Shown: in pieces, positions 1 through 10,014 of the stretch | Numbering within the stretch: position 1 is the first letter of the stretch | How the letters are laid out: each line of letters begins with the position of its first letter | NCBI GenBank assembly: GCA_003427395.1 | Contig: BFEA01000362.1 | Coordinates: 1,348,672 to 1,398,173, forward strand | From: Chara braunii | Lineage: Eukaryota > Streptophyta > Charophyceae > Charales > Characeae | Direction of reading: 5' to 3' | Length of the DNA: 49,502 nucleotides | Program-made: the position numbers and the translations under genes | The notes under the pieces: generated by a model | Seen by the model: the letters and a program-made list of their open reading frames with translations, nothing else | The model's database searches: none | What the model was told of the DNA's origin: nothing

Positions 1-56
<56 letters not shown>
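1..56. repeat. (TC)n microsatellite at the scaffold edge
   Basis: Perfect TC dinucleotide run of 56 bases. The window starts inside it, so it probably continues outward or caused the assembly to stop. Confidence 0.97.
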
Positions 57-60
<4 letters not shown>

Positions 61-531
61 GGAAACGAGTCTGTATGTTGTTCCCGTGTGAAAGAACTTT
101 TTCCGGAACTCCTCCATTAGTTTCCTGGGTAGTCCCCCTATGCAAGAACCCCGTCTTCTTGTCTTGTGAACGGTGGATGCGTGTGTATTGTTCCGATCCA
201 TCTCTACGCATATCTCNTTTTCGCACCTTCCACAGTGAATGAATGTATGGAGATCTGTGTTTTTTTTGCGTTGATTAAATGATTGTTGTTGGTAGTTTGT
301 CCGAGAATGCAAGAGTGTTTAGATCTGTAGCTCTGTATGAACTACGCATGCCATCTGCCTTATGCTGCACGACCTTAGCACCGGAGCCACGGGGCGGCCT
401 CGAGAAATAAGGNGCCTCGGATCAACGTCGTTTTGGCTTACTAAACCCGAGCCGCGGGCCGGTCCGTTAGCTACATGCATGATCAAGCTGATGAGTGTTT
501 TCTCTCTCTCTCTCGTGTAGAAAAGGATTGA

Positions 532-1089
532 TTGGGGGTTGCGCGAGAGTTTTCCTTTCTTGATGACGTCTCGAGGTTTTTGCAATTGATTGATATGTGG
601 ACTGACAAGTACCCTCCGATCGGGCACCAGCCTCCCGCACCTCCCGTCTCAACANGGCGTTTTCCCTACAACAAGGAGAGGACACGTGTATGCGAGTGGG
701 ACGTACGAGAAGTCGTTGCACAAATCGGCGGACGATNCTACTTCCCTCCNACAAATCGTTGTTCAGGGTTCGTAGAGGCTGGGTTTGTCATTATCGATAC
801 GCACTTCCCACCTTACTCGATATTGTTGCCATTCAACGAGTTAATTGTCNTCCCGTGGACGACAGTAGAACCCCACTGGCCGCGCACTCTATGCACCGAA
901 TGTCAGAGTTCTGAGCGCTACGAATCCAAGGGTTTCCACTACCGTGTGCGGAGTGAAGACGAGCATAAAGAAAGAGCCACGCGGCTGAGACCATCCACGT
1001 CAGACTCAGAACTGACCAGCGAACGACGACGGGACTTGATACGACGCGAAGCGTGCCCAAGCCCTTTCGCTCTAAACGACGGGCCGTAG
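532..1089 (+). CDS. Orphan open frame, 185 codons, uncertain
   Basis: An open frame of 185 codons containing four undetermined bases. It contains a hydrophobic stretch (around residues 82-105, with FVIIDTHFPPY) followed by a charged, Ser/Arg-rich tail. I do not recognise a domain. There is no clear promoter, intron signal or neighbour that supports expression. It lies between a microsatellite and a LINE fragment, so chance or a decayed transposon fragment is as likely as a gene. It is kept because it is the longest frame in the first kilobase. Confidence 0.2.
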   Translation: MGVAREFSFLDDVSRFLQLIDMWTDKYPPIGHQPPAPPVSTXRFPYNKERTRVCEWDVREVVAQIGGRXYFPXTNRCSGFVEAGFVIIDTHFPPYSILLPFNELIVXPWTTVEPHWPRTLCTECQSSERYESKGFHYRVRSEDEHKERATRLRPSTSDSELTSERRRDLIRREACPSPFALNDGP

Positions 1090-1336
1090 CACGGTGGGAG
1101 GCTCGACAATACTTTTTGGATTGAATTGGGATTTTTCTCTTTTCGCGCCATGCCCGCGCGCGCATTCCTCAACGCGCGAAAGCAACCGACTTACTTCATC
1201 GGACCAACACGGGGGATTTCAGTTCCGTCTGTGTCCCCACACTCAAATTCCAAAAATCCTTGGCACACTCCATCTTGCTGTTTTTCTGGGCCTCCTTCCG
1301 CACATGTAGCACTCCGAACGAAAGACAGCACAGGGC

Positions 1337-1762
1337 ATGAGGTTGCGCGTCATAGACCTGGTGGGAGCAGTGGTGGAAGCAGATCATAAAAAATATTTTT
1401 CCATGGAACGAAAGTTGGATTCTGTCAGGCATCTTGCCAAGGTTCTTCAAGTTGCCTGCAACAGCAGGGTGGGGGTATGTAGCCAAGTGATTAGAGGTAT
1501 TATCTTTGCAGTTATCTGGGCAGATCGCAACGACCAAGTGTTTAGGAACTCAAACCTTTCGAAGACAGTCATTATAAACAAAGTAAAAGCAGAGATTAGA
1601 CATACTATTACTGCAGATTGGAGGAGACGAACGGGTAGGAAACTTGGGGATAGATCAGCTGGCTGGTTTTCAAGGACCTGGAGTCTGAATGGGCAGCTGT
1701 TTCTTTTGAAATCTGGTGGCACCTTTCAGTTTCTCTCGTGGTTGCTGAAAGATGGAGATTGA
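1337..1762 (+). pseudogene. C-terminal fragment of LINE ORF2 (5'-truncated L1-type copy)
   Basis: The translated frame is clearly related to the C-terminal segment of the longer LINE ORF2 in this window (around 16430-16752). Shared features are an aliphatic/Trp run followed by an A-R/D-R-N element (IWADRN here, MWKARN there), then a basic helix ending in T-x-D-W-R, then a W-F-x-R-x-W motif. In plant L1 elements this region follows the zf-RVT motif. No endonuclease or reverse transcriptase precedes it, so the copy is 5'-truncated, as is usual for LINE insertions. The coding part stops at 1762 and is followed by LINE-type 3' UTR. Confidence 0.7.
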
Positions 1763-2075
1763 GAGGCCTGCTCCCCCCTAGGGGTTGGTTACTGCTACTT
1801 TCTGGCATCAGTATACTGTGTAGTACAGTTAGTACTAATATTTTTCTTAGGATCGCATTAGGTCCGAAGATAGTTGAGCGGTGTGAGGTTGCAATTCAGG
1901 ATTCTGGGTCCCAAAGGGTCTCGTAAAAAGCGAAACCGGGTAAGGCTTCCAGATGAATCTTCTTTGTTTCCAGGTAGACTGTGAGGACCCCGGCCTCAGG
2001 CAACTGTAAAGTGTAAATTTAAGGCCTTGGGCACCGGGCCCCTTATAATTAAAAAAAATAAAAAATAAAAAATTG
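1763..2075 (+). mobile_element. 3' UTR and A-rich tail of the truncated LINE
   Basis: Non-coding stretch after the ORF2 fragment. It contains TGTGAGG-A-CCCCGGCCT near 1979, a variant of the tail motif found at the 3' end of the long LINE, and finishes in an A-rich segment with interspersed T around 2049-2071. The order of coding end, tail motif and A-rich end matches the 3' end of the LINE at 16.7-17.1 kb. Confidence 0.6.
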
Positions 2076-2184
2076 TGAGGTCCCCGGCCTCGTTCCTATG
2101 ATTTTGAAATGAGATTGTTGTGACAATCCCAAAATGAAATTGCTGTGACAATCCCAAAAAAAAGAAAAAGAAAAGAAAAAAAAG
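2070..2184 (+). mobile_element. Second LINE 3' tail, very short copy
   Basis: Starts with ATTGTGAGGTCCCCGGCCT, continues with two direct copies of a TTG(C/T)TGTGACAATCCCAAAA unit, and ends in an A/G-rich tail (2156-2184). It has the same tail motif as the LINE end at 17052 and lacks any coding part. It sits immediately behind the A-rich tail of the previous fragment, so two truncated tails are stacked head to tail. Confidence 0.55.
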
Positions 2185-2269
2185 AGTGGTGTGGCGAGGC
2201 GCTAAGTGGAGCGACGTCCCACTGTCCATTTCCGTAACAGTGGAGAGAGGCCCAGTGTCACGGGAAGGT

Positions 2270-2395
2270 CCTCGCTCCAGTAGTACTTTCTACATGACAA
2301 AAGGCGAGAACTATGGCGGTGTATCATTCCATGTTCTAGAAGAGGATTCATTGTCATTTTGCACATTTGGCGAGTAGTGGAGCGAGGCCCGAAGT
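2270..2395 (+). repeat. Left arm of an inverted repeat (partner 3470-3600)
   Basis: About 125 bp whose reverse complement occurs at 3470-3600 with many matches, for example AACTATGGCGGTGTATC against AACTATGACGGTGTATC, CCATGTTCTA in both, and ATTCATT-TCATTTTGC in both. The arms enclose about 1.07 kb. This could be a small inverted-repeat transposon or two opposite copies of one dispersed repeat. No transposase is present. Confidence 0.6.
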
Positions 2396-2630
2396 CCCGA
2401 CGCAAAATATAAGAACCAGTGTCACAAGAACCAGTGAGAGGCGCCAATAGCGAAGATGAAAACAATTGCAGAGATTTCTGAGCCATCAGTATCTTCAAAC
2501 CACGTGGCGTGGATTCCAAGGCCTCGTTTATGATTGTGTTTTTGGAAGCCTAGTCACAATGCGCACTACTACATGTGCAAAATCGATATGTATCATCCCG
2601 CAGAACGTAGAGAGTTGCACTCGGTCGTAC

Positions 2631-2705
2631 TCGGTCGGCGCGGCCCCGTCGGCCGACGGGAACTCATAGTTCGGTCGGCGCGACGCTGTCGGCCGACGGC
2701 CACTC
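2631..2705. repeat. Two copies of a 35-bp GC-rich palindromic unit
   Basis: Units at 2631-2665 and 2671-2705 share TCGGTCGGCGCG and GTCGGCCGACGG with a few changes. Each contains a near-perfect palindrome around GGCC (CCGTCGGCCGACGG in the first). It is followed by a 30-base poly(T) tract (2725-2754). Confidence 0.8.
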
Positions 2706-2723
2706 TGTGGGTGGCGGTTTGCT

Positions 2724-2757
<34 letters not shown>

Positions 2758-2839
2758 CTCCAATATATGTGTGGGGAGCGGCACAAGCTGAGAAACCGGC
2801 CCAGCGTCCCTTATAAGACAGTTGGTAACAGAAGCTGCC

Positions 2840-2938
2840 GGGGCAAGGTTCCGCTTGCACGAATTATGAGATGTTGACTGTAGATAGCGAGGATCAACGG
2901 CCGAAATCTCCTAATTTGCGCAAGTGGGACCTTGCCCC
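2840..2938. mobile_element. Miniature inverted-repeat element, about 99 bp (copy 1)
   Basis: Terminal inverted repeats of about 27 bp: the left end is GGGGCAAGGTTCCGCTTGCA and the right end read in reverse is GGGGCAAGGTCCCACTTGCG. The core contains ATCAACGGCCGAAATCTCCT. A second copy with the same core and its own matched ends is at 18278-18377. There is no coding capacity, so any mobility would have to come from elsewhere. Confidence 0.7.
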
Positions 2939-3469
2939 GGGGGCCCCACAGTCTACCCGGAAATGATCCTTAAAACTTACCGTGTCTGCTTTGCGCCTCT
3001 CCGTGTTGTCACTTTTTACGGCCCTGTCCGTTCATTTCGTGCTGGTCCATGACATACTCACACTGGATGTTAGATGATGACAATAAGCTCGCCGGTAACG
3101 TGCGGTCATCACATCACTGTGATGCCTGCTTTATACTCTCGGTGTGGGGTGACGGTGTGATCTCTCAGATTAGCCATCTCAATATCGAGTTCGACTTCCA
3201 ATTGCCATTGAACGGCCGAGATTCCCATCGAATCAGTGGAACCTCAGCCAGTGGGTTCCAATCCCAATCCTTGCTGCCCGTTTGGCGCCGCATTCAATCT
3301 ACCGAGACTTCCACTGCTGACACCTCAGTTTAAGAAAGTAAGACATGGCAAAGTCCGATTTCGCTGAAACATACCTTGCCTTGATTCACGGGATTTCGCA
3401 CAGGAGGATATGAAGAAAGAAAGCCAAACCAACTCCAATTAGACAAGCAAAACATCCAATGAAAAAACA

Positions 3470-3600
3470 GGGCCTTGCTCCGCTATTCAACAAATGCGCA
3501 AAATGAGAATGAATCGTCCTTTAGAACATGGGGAGATAGTACCGAGATACACCGTCATAGTTTTTGTCGTTTTTCATGAGATGAGTAGTGGAACGAGACC
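3470..3600 (-). repeat. Right arm of the inverted repeat (partner 2270-2395)
   Basis: Reverse-complement relative of 2270-2395. Both arms also carry a GTGGA(G/A)CGAG(G/A)CCC box at one end. Confidence 0.6.
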
Positions 3601-3605
3601 CATAG

Positions 3606-4400
3606 GAACGACTCTGAGAAAGTAAGCAGGGTACTTGTGCAAGGATGCCGCAATTAAATAGGGAGATGATCCCACTAAACTAAAAAAGAAAAGAAAAAAA
3701 GAAAAAAGAAACCGAAAGAAGAGAGGACGCTAATCACAGTATGATTGCGAGCAAAATTTACTTTTTCCAGCAAACTGCAAGGATGAAAATCCGAGGATAC
3801 CTGGACGATGCTTCAGGAAATATACATACATAAACGCAACAGAAAAGCAAAAAAAAAAACAAACGCGCTGAAGGTGCACACGACGCAGACAAAAAATAAT
3901 CATTCTCCTCACAGTGTCGGTGAGCATTACGGAGACAACCTGAAAATTTTACAGATTTAACCGTTGGCAAAGAACTCGTTGTCGACAAAGGTCGATCTTT
4001 ATTAATCAACAAAGTGTAACATGTTTTCAAAAAGATGCAGCAAGTGCGAAAAATCCACCTCCCTCCACGGCTCCCCTTTGCAACCATGTTCCTAAAAAAA
4101 TAGCCGAGCTGAAAATTGGCGACGTTCCACGGTGACCTCCCTCCACCTCTCCCCTTCCATCACTACCTCGACGTCCATCGACCACAGCTGACTCTCTCTC
4201 GACACCGCCTTACAACGCGAGCCTTTCTCTGTCCACACGGGCCTTCTCTCTCCAGACCGGTTTTTCACCTCACAACCTCCGCTCTACCCCACAAGCCTGG
4301 TGACAGAACCTATGTACGCCGCCCTAGGGACAGTGGCAGAACCCCAGGATGAGGGAAGAGGGGTCAATCGTCCAACACAGCTCGTACCCATCTCGACGCG
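3606..4400. other. No gene seen; A-rich and low-complexity sequence
   Basis: Contains an A/G-rich tract (3678-3722) and an A run (3848-3858). Short open frames on both strands are of low complexity and I see no domain. Confidence 0.5.
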
Positions 4401-4405
4401 CGCGA

Positions 4406-4505
4406 ACTGAAGGACGCGTTATCAATCAGGATGTCGCTCATGGTCAAGATAACGACTCCCAGCGGCGCGCGTACTGAAGGACGCGTTATCAATCAGGATG
4501 TCGCT
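4406..4505. repeat. 33-bp direct repeat, period 67
   Basis: ACTGAAGGACGCGTTATCAA and the 13 bases after it occur at 4406-4438 and identically at 4473-4505. Confidence 0.9.
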
Positions 4506-4694
4506 TCACCGTCGCAGTCGGAAGGAGAAAATCCCAAAGAACCTGTTGAATGCAGAAAAGGACTCAGCTTCAAGCCCAGCCAAACAGCGCGCACGTCTCC
4601 CAAGTCTTGTTGTCTTTGCTGTACGCACTTCAGCATCAGCCGTTCGCTCCTCTTTGAAATTTCCTGAGTCGATCCCGTACTTCCAATGATGCTG

Positions 4695-4755
4695 TCCTCT
4701 CACATGAAAACAAAGATAGACATGGTGCTTTCCTCTCACATGAAAACAAAGATAG
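4695..4755. repeat. 25-bp direct repeat, period 36
   Basis: TCCTCTCACATGAAAACAAA plus GATAG at 4695-4719 and again at 4731-4755, a recent local duplication. Confidence 0.9.
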
Positions 4756-4984
4756 TACTTCTGACATGGTCCATCTTCTCAGCGATGTATCATCACTGTC
4801 CGAATGAACACACGTGTCACCGAAAGCCGCTGGTTCCCCAGTTGCTTGAACGACTCCGCGGCCGACTGTGGGAATTTCATTAACTCGGCGTCCTCGAGCA
4901 AAACATGAGGGCGCCGTGTCATCCTCAAATGAAAAAGACTGAAACATGACGAAACCCCGAGATTGAATAAGTGGATCGGTCTAC

Positions 4985-5196
4985 CAATCAATCAACCAAT
5001 CGATCAACCAATCGATGAATCACCATCATCGGAATCCGTAGGCCTCCAGAATATTATAATCGACAACCAATCAACCAATCAATCAATCAGCCAGTCAATC
5101 AATCAACCAATCAATCAACCAATCAATCAATCAACCAATCAACTCATCAACCAATTAATCAAGGGATGAATCACCATCATCGGAATCTGTAGGCCT
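4985..5196. repeat. Degenerate (CAAT)n array with an embedded 32-bp direct repeat
   Basis: Long run of AATCAATCAACC-type tetranucleotides. A 32-bp unit beginning GATGAATCACCATCATCGGA and ending GTAGGCCT occurs at 5014-5045 and 5165-5196 with one change. This suggests the array expanded between two duplicated flanks. Confidence 0.85.
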
Positions 5197-5411
5197 AAAT
5201 TGACATCTGCACTCTTGAAATATCCTACTACCTGAATGAGCGTCACCGAGAAAATTACAGCAGAGCACGGCTGTAGCAGCGCACCGGCAAAAAGCAAAAA
5301 AAGCAATGGTAAAGATGAGCACTCTGGTGACAGGAAAGAAGCAAACTCTGAGAGGGCACTCACACTAGCACTCTCCCTAATGACTCCGGCTGTCATCACG
5401 ACCACGGACTG

Positions 5412-6167
5412 ATGCGACAGACCGAAATTACGGCCAGAGGTGAGTCGAACAAAGAAAGAGCTTCCGCACTCACACTACATCAGAGCGATGATCAGACCGC
5501 GTTCTCAGACCATAACACGATCGTTCCAGCGGCCTGCTCGAAACGCAGAGAATCCGCTCCGCAAAATAATTCGAAATCACCGAATGGAACCACGAACAAA
5601 GCAACGCGTAACGTGAATCAAATCCTCACAACATATATTTTAATACCAGAAAAAAAATCCATCGAGTACCCGGAAAAAAAATATACGGAGTTTCCTGAGA
5701 TTTGCGGAAACATCCCTCCTGCTCACGTTGAGCTGAGCGGAACGACACCAAGACCTCAAAATTTCGAAATTTCGTATCGCATCGAAATTTGCTTAATTTT
5801 TCTTTCTGCTCAACAGCTGCTGCTGCTCTTGGCCTTTCATTTCACTTTTCTAAACCCTCAGCATGAACAAACCCAAAATTCGTTGAAGGAACATCCCTAC
5901 CTTCGCTACTGTAAACGCAAGAGAACTCTCCACAAGGGCGCCGGTCCGCAGCCCGATGCATACAATAAGATCACCGCTCTTTCCCTTCCGGAGAATATCG
6001 ACCCATTCGACAAGGCCGTCGATTCCGTGACTACCGACGGAAAAATACCGCTCTTGCTTTTACGGACAATACCGACGCATGTTCGCCGAGATCTCCTTAA
6101 TCGCGCCTACTGGTCCTACTATTCTTACGTGTCAAATGCAGCACGCCAAGAACTCCCGCGGCAATGA
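5412..6167 (+). CDS. Orphan open frame, 251 codons, uncertain
   Basis: Open frame of 251 codons. The N-terminal half is polar and Asn/Thr/Lys-rich. A hydrophobic segment (LLLLLAFHFTFL, around residues 136-147) could be a membrane helix. The last 100 residues look more protein-like, with a RRDLLNRAYWSYYSY segment near the end. I do not recognise a family. No clear TATA box, poly(A) signal or splice evidence was found. It could be a real lineage-specific gene, an exon, or a chance frame. Confidence 0.25.
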   Translation: MRQTEITARGESNKERASALTLHQSDDQTAFSDHNTIVPAACSKRRESAPQNNSKSPNGTTNKATRNVNQILTTYILIPEKKSIEYPEKKYTEFPEICGNIPPAHVELSGTTPRPQNFEISYRIEICLIFLSAQQLLLLLAFHFTFLNPQHEQTQNSLKEHPYLRYCKRKRTLHKGAGPQPDAYNKITALSLPENIDPFDKAVDSVTTDGKIPLLLLRTIPTHVRRDLLNRAYWSYYSYVSNAARQELPRQ

Positions 6168-6855
6168 AACACCCTCCTTAAGATAATTTAATAGCCCTGA
6201 AACTTGTCTACCCGATCCCTTCCACCGGACCGCCATGGCTCGGACCGAAGAGTCTCCCCATAGTCGCCCGCTTCCCCTGACCCTCCCCCTGCCCCCCTCC
6301 TCCTCATCACTCCCCCTCGCACTCTATCCCTCTTACAAAAGCGCACTCACAGTCTCACACCAACTCAAGAAAGCACACTGCTTTTTTATTTTACACTACA
6401 GCAGGAAGAACGAATAGAACAGTATTAACATCGGAAACCAGTCCGTATACGGGACTGGAAATTGGGAATGCAAAATGAAGAAGAATAGCAAGACGTCGAA
6501 TTTGAGTTCTGCCGTTCGTCGACCGCCATACTCAGCCGAATACGGTCTCTCCGAAGCCAGCGGATTCGGGGACGACGGCAGCTGGCAGAGCACTTTTTAT
6601 TTAAAAAATCGCCCCCCACAACGAGCGAGGATCATTTAAAAAGCTTGACCGAATACCTATTGCCCTCTTTCTAAACGTCGTCGCCAATGTCTATGCGCTA
6701 AAATTTACAAATCACAGCTTACTAGTACCTCCGTTATAGAATGTCGTCAGGATGACTGCTCTTCTTTACACTATATACGCTCTTAATGATTGAACGAATG
6801 GGGCACGCCGAGCCCCTCGTCACGGAAGCCTTTGGAGCCGCATACAGGCTTAAAA
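6168..6855. other. Intergenic, downstream of the minus-strand RGLG-like gene
   Basis: C-rich stretch around 6278-6330, then AT-rich sequence. It would contain the 3' UTR of the minus-strand gene ending at 6856. No further gene is seen. Confidence 0.5.
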
Positions 6856-8238
6856 TTAAATCGACAGTTTCTTCCACCCGTTCACCTTCGCCCGACAGAA
6901 CGGGCATGCCATCTTCCGGTTCTTCGACCAAGAGCGCATTTGCTGCGCACACGAAACGCATGTGCGATGTGGACAGTCTGAGAACTGCGCAGCCGCTTTA
7001 GCAGTAAAACAGATGTCACAGATGCCTTCCCTGTGCAGGCTGAACCCGGCCGCTGAGCTCGATGGGGAAGCGAGACGATCATCGGCGAACGGTGGTCCAG
7101 CACCGACCAACCTCGACCCTCCTGAAGCAGCATGAGCTCTGGGTAATGACGCACTCCCACTCTGGTTCGGTCGTTGCTTCGCACCCAGGCTCGAGTCAGC
7201 GCCGGAATAGCCACTCCCGCTGGCACCATAGCTACAGTCCCTGGACGATCTCGCGGACGACGCCCTGTAGTAGGTTGTCGAACAAGGTCCGTATCCCGTT
7301 GCCCACCCACCGCTCAAGAGTTGCGATCTCGCGCCGCCGTTGGAATTGTCCTCCCCTTGCAGACGGCACGGAGGGATTTCAACCCTGGCCGTTCCAGCGT
7401 GCGTGCGCTGATGACAATTGAGGATGCCTCTGTCGCGGAAGGACCGGTACTGGTCTGGCAGAGCGTCCAGACAAGCGGACGCAAAACGGATCTGCTTCTC
7501 TCCGATAGTGTGCGGCTTCGAGAAGTGCTCTTGGAAATCGACGATGGTGATATTGCTCAGGGCAATCGTCGACTCCTTAGAGGCCTCCACACCAAGGCGC
7601 ATTCTAAGGTTGTGTAATCCGCTGCATGGCCCGTCCCCAACAACGGCGAAGACAATGGAGAGAGGATACTTGCTTGCCTTCTTCAATGCCATGATGCTCT
7701 CCTCCGCCTCTGCGCCAAGGTCACTCCCCCGACCGCAGGTCACAATGATTAGAACATGGAAACCGTCCTGCTGTACGATCTTCATGGCAGCGTCGATGGG
7801 TGCCGCGAAGGAGGAATGCCCAAGAGTCACTTGAGCCGCGATCTCCTTGTATCTCCACAATTCCGGCTCCAGATCACATCGAGGTGAGGTACTCGACGAT
7901 TCGATAGAGAACACGACCGGCTGATTGCTGGCGCCAAATCCAAGCAGCACGGACCGGGCGCTCTTCGAGCTCAGGTCGCCCACGACGCGGCCAATCATGG
8001 CCGCAGATCTCATGTACGGATTCGGATCCCCCTGATTGACGGCATGAAGACAACGGCCGCCGAAGGACGATCTGCCCGCCGTCAAGTTTCGCGCTGCAAA
8101 GTCGAACGCGATGATGAGATTTCCATGGTTCAGTTCCAGAGCTCGCAGTCGCTCTTCCAGTCTGGACATTCCTCCACTGTTCTCCATCACGGCCGACGAC
8201 GACCCCCTCCACGTATCTCCGCCTCCACGGCTCGCCAT
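6856..8238 (-). CDS. RGLG/copine-like protein: von Willebrand A domain plus C-terminal RING finger (putative E3 ubiquitin ligase)
   Basis: Read from the ATG at 8238 the product is 460 residues. Residues about 40-270 match the copine-type vWA fold of plant RGLG ubiquitin ligases: LIIAFDF near the start, NPY then IGR in the next helix, GFG, SSFA-x-PID, HVLIIV and YPLSIVFAVVGDGP. A Ser/Gly-rich linker (about 280-400) follows. A C3HC4 RING closes the protein (residues 407-450): CDIC, DCPHRTCVSC, CPFC. RGLG proteins ubiquitinate targets at membranes in hormone and stress signalling; this role is inferred from the family. Oddities: the metal-binding MIDAS motif (D-x-T/S-x-S) reads DFAAR, and the gene is intronless over its full length. 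A start 32 codons upstream is open but would read a CT microsatellite as an Arg-Glu run, so the ATG at 8238 is preferred. Confidence 0.85.
   Translation of the reverse strand: MASRGGGDTWRGSSSAVMENSGGMSRLEERLRALELNHGNLIIAFDFAARNLTAGRSSFGGRCLHAVNQGDPNPYMRSAAMIGRVVGDLSSKSARSVLLGFGASNQPVVFSIESSSTSPRCDLEPELWRYKEIAAQVTLGHSSFAAPIDAAMKIVQQDGFHVLIIVTCGRGSDLGAEAEESIMALKKASKYPLSIVFAVVGDGPCSGLHNLRMRLGVEASKESTIALSNITIVDFQEHFSKPHTIGEKQIRFASACLDALPDQYRSFRDRGILNCHQRTHAGTARVEIPPCRLQGEDNSNGGARSQLLSGGWATGYGPCSTTYYRASSARSSRDCSYGASGSGYSGADSSLGAKQRPNQSGSASLPRAHAASGGSRLVGAGPPFADDRLASPSSSAAGFSLHREGICDICFTAKAAAQFSDCPHRTCVSCAQQMRSWSKNRKMACPFCRAKVNGWKKLSI

Positions 8239-8240
<2 letters not shown>

Positions 8241-8291
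<51 letters not shown>
8241..8291. repeat. (CT)n microsatellite just upstream of the RGLG-like start
   Basis: About 50 bases of CT on the plus strand, immediately 5' of the minus-strand ATG at 8238. In the gene's orientation it is a GA repeat in the 5' leader, a common class of plant leader or promoter element. If an upstream in-frame ATG (8334) were used it would encode alternating Arg-Glu. Confidence 0.9.
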
Positions 8292-8295
<4 letters not shown>

Positions 8296-10014
8296 TGCCA
8301 AAGCGCTTGTGGTCGCCGTTAACCGTCCCGTCACAAACCCTTCCTCCCGCTGAACGTCACTCTCTCTATAAGAAGCAAGCCCACAACGAGCGCTCTACTT
8401 CAACATAGATGGGGTAATCCCGTTAACCCGCCACTTCCTTCCCTACCCGAAGGTACAATGGTGTTGATCGGCTACCACGACGGTAAAGCTTATTCCTCTC
8501 AGTCTCACGCAATGTCGCCGTTCGAAAGTTGATCAGCTTACTGAATGGCCACGGCTCCAACACAAGTCGCAGTTCCACTGAGGCGACCAACCCAGCCCAG
8601 CTACCTCGCACGTTATACGATCACGCGCGCTCTATGAGAGCTCGTGTTCTTCTTGCGCTGAAATTCCGCTCGAATTGATAGATGAACGATGAATGAATGA
8701 ACGAGCAGACACACGCGCGCTTTTATTAGCGCTGTCATCCTCCCCGGGTTCCCTACCGACCAACACGAAACATAAGAAATGCCGCGCCCCCGGTCACCGC
8801 CGGGTCGTTTAAAAAAAAAAAACAAAAAAAAAAACGGACTCGAAGTACAGTAAAGCGGGCGTGGCTCAAGGAGTCAAATTTACATCTCGTGAATGCTACT
8901 ACCACTCGTCCAACGAGCGGCTGCAGCGAACAAATAATTGTCGAAGGGTTAATTTCAAAAATATTGCTGTGAGGCCGGGGGGGTACGTTGACGGGCGCCC
9001 GGTAGCGCTCCGCAGCGTACCGTCGGTGCCTGTTTCGCCGGCACTTTCCTTTTTTTTCTTTTTTTTTTTCGCCGGCACTTTCTCGTCATTCCCCTGCGGA
9101 ATGAGGCGACTACCACCTCGCGTCAACTTGTTGACGCCAACCATAGCCAAGTGCTTGGGAGGTATAGGAGTCATTTGAGAGTCCCTGAGAGCCACCTGGT
9201 ACTATGTGAATGATGTGAAGCTGGCGAGGGCTCCGGCGCCCGTCTGAGAGATACTATAGGATGAAAGTGGCAAATCCATGGAAGTTAGATTGATAAACGA
9301 TGAATGAGGCGCGAGGGAGGGGGCGGAGCTGTGTATTGATACGGCATCGAAATATGAGATGTCGAATTTGAGGGGGCGTCATGATAGTCGCGATAGACTT
9401 CTGCGTGGCGGCAATAACGGCACAGCAAGACGCCTTTGCATCCCAATCTGGCCTCGTCTTCGAACGGAAATACCAGGAGGCGAGGAGAGTTCTTCATCCT
9501 CCTTACTTACCATGTGGGACAAGTGCAGTCTCCAAGGGACTCCGGTGAGCAGCAGACAAGTGGAGGAAGCCGGCGGTGCGTATGGAATCAGCCTGAAAGG
9601 GTAAAACTCATCCACACAACCCTGTAGTTCGGTTTTTCTTAAAAAACTGGTTATGCCTAGTAACTTTAGCTTCGATAAGGTCTGGCTATATGCTGACAGT
9701 ACTCCGTATGGCTATTTTGCTTTGCGTAATTACCGAATTTCGTCTGTTGATCCAATGGACTACGTTCCCACGATTCTACTGGTAGGAGTAGCGGACCTCG
9801 ACTGACGCGCTTCGGAAGATTTAGCTACGTACTGGTAATTAACAGCAAGATCATTTTGGCATGACTCTCGTATCTTGCCCGTTCGATCAATGGATTGAGC
9901 CCCACGTTTTTCAGGAGGAGGAGTTGACCTCGACTAACGTGTAGCAGTCAAGTGTTCCTCAAAGAAGGAATTACGCGTTGATTCAGATCGGCACTGCCTT
10001 TCTCTTGCACCAAA
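8292..10014. other. Intergenic; probable promoter side of the RGLG-like gene and 5' flank of the LINE
   Basis: Holds A tracts (8810-8834) and a 13-bp direct repeat, CGCCGGCACTTTC, on both sides of an interrupted poly(T) near 9048-9068. The 5' untranslated part of the LINE must begin somewhere before 10015, but I cannot place its start. No confident gene. Confidence 0.45.

Noticed and set aside
484-530. CTGATGAG followed by GAAA, like a hammerhead ribozyme core
   Set aside because: The bases between cannot form stem II and no conserved stem I or III was found; the CT microsatellite explains the spacing.
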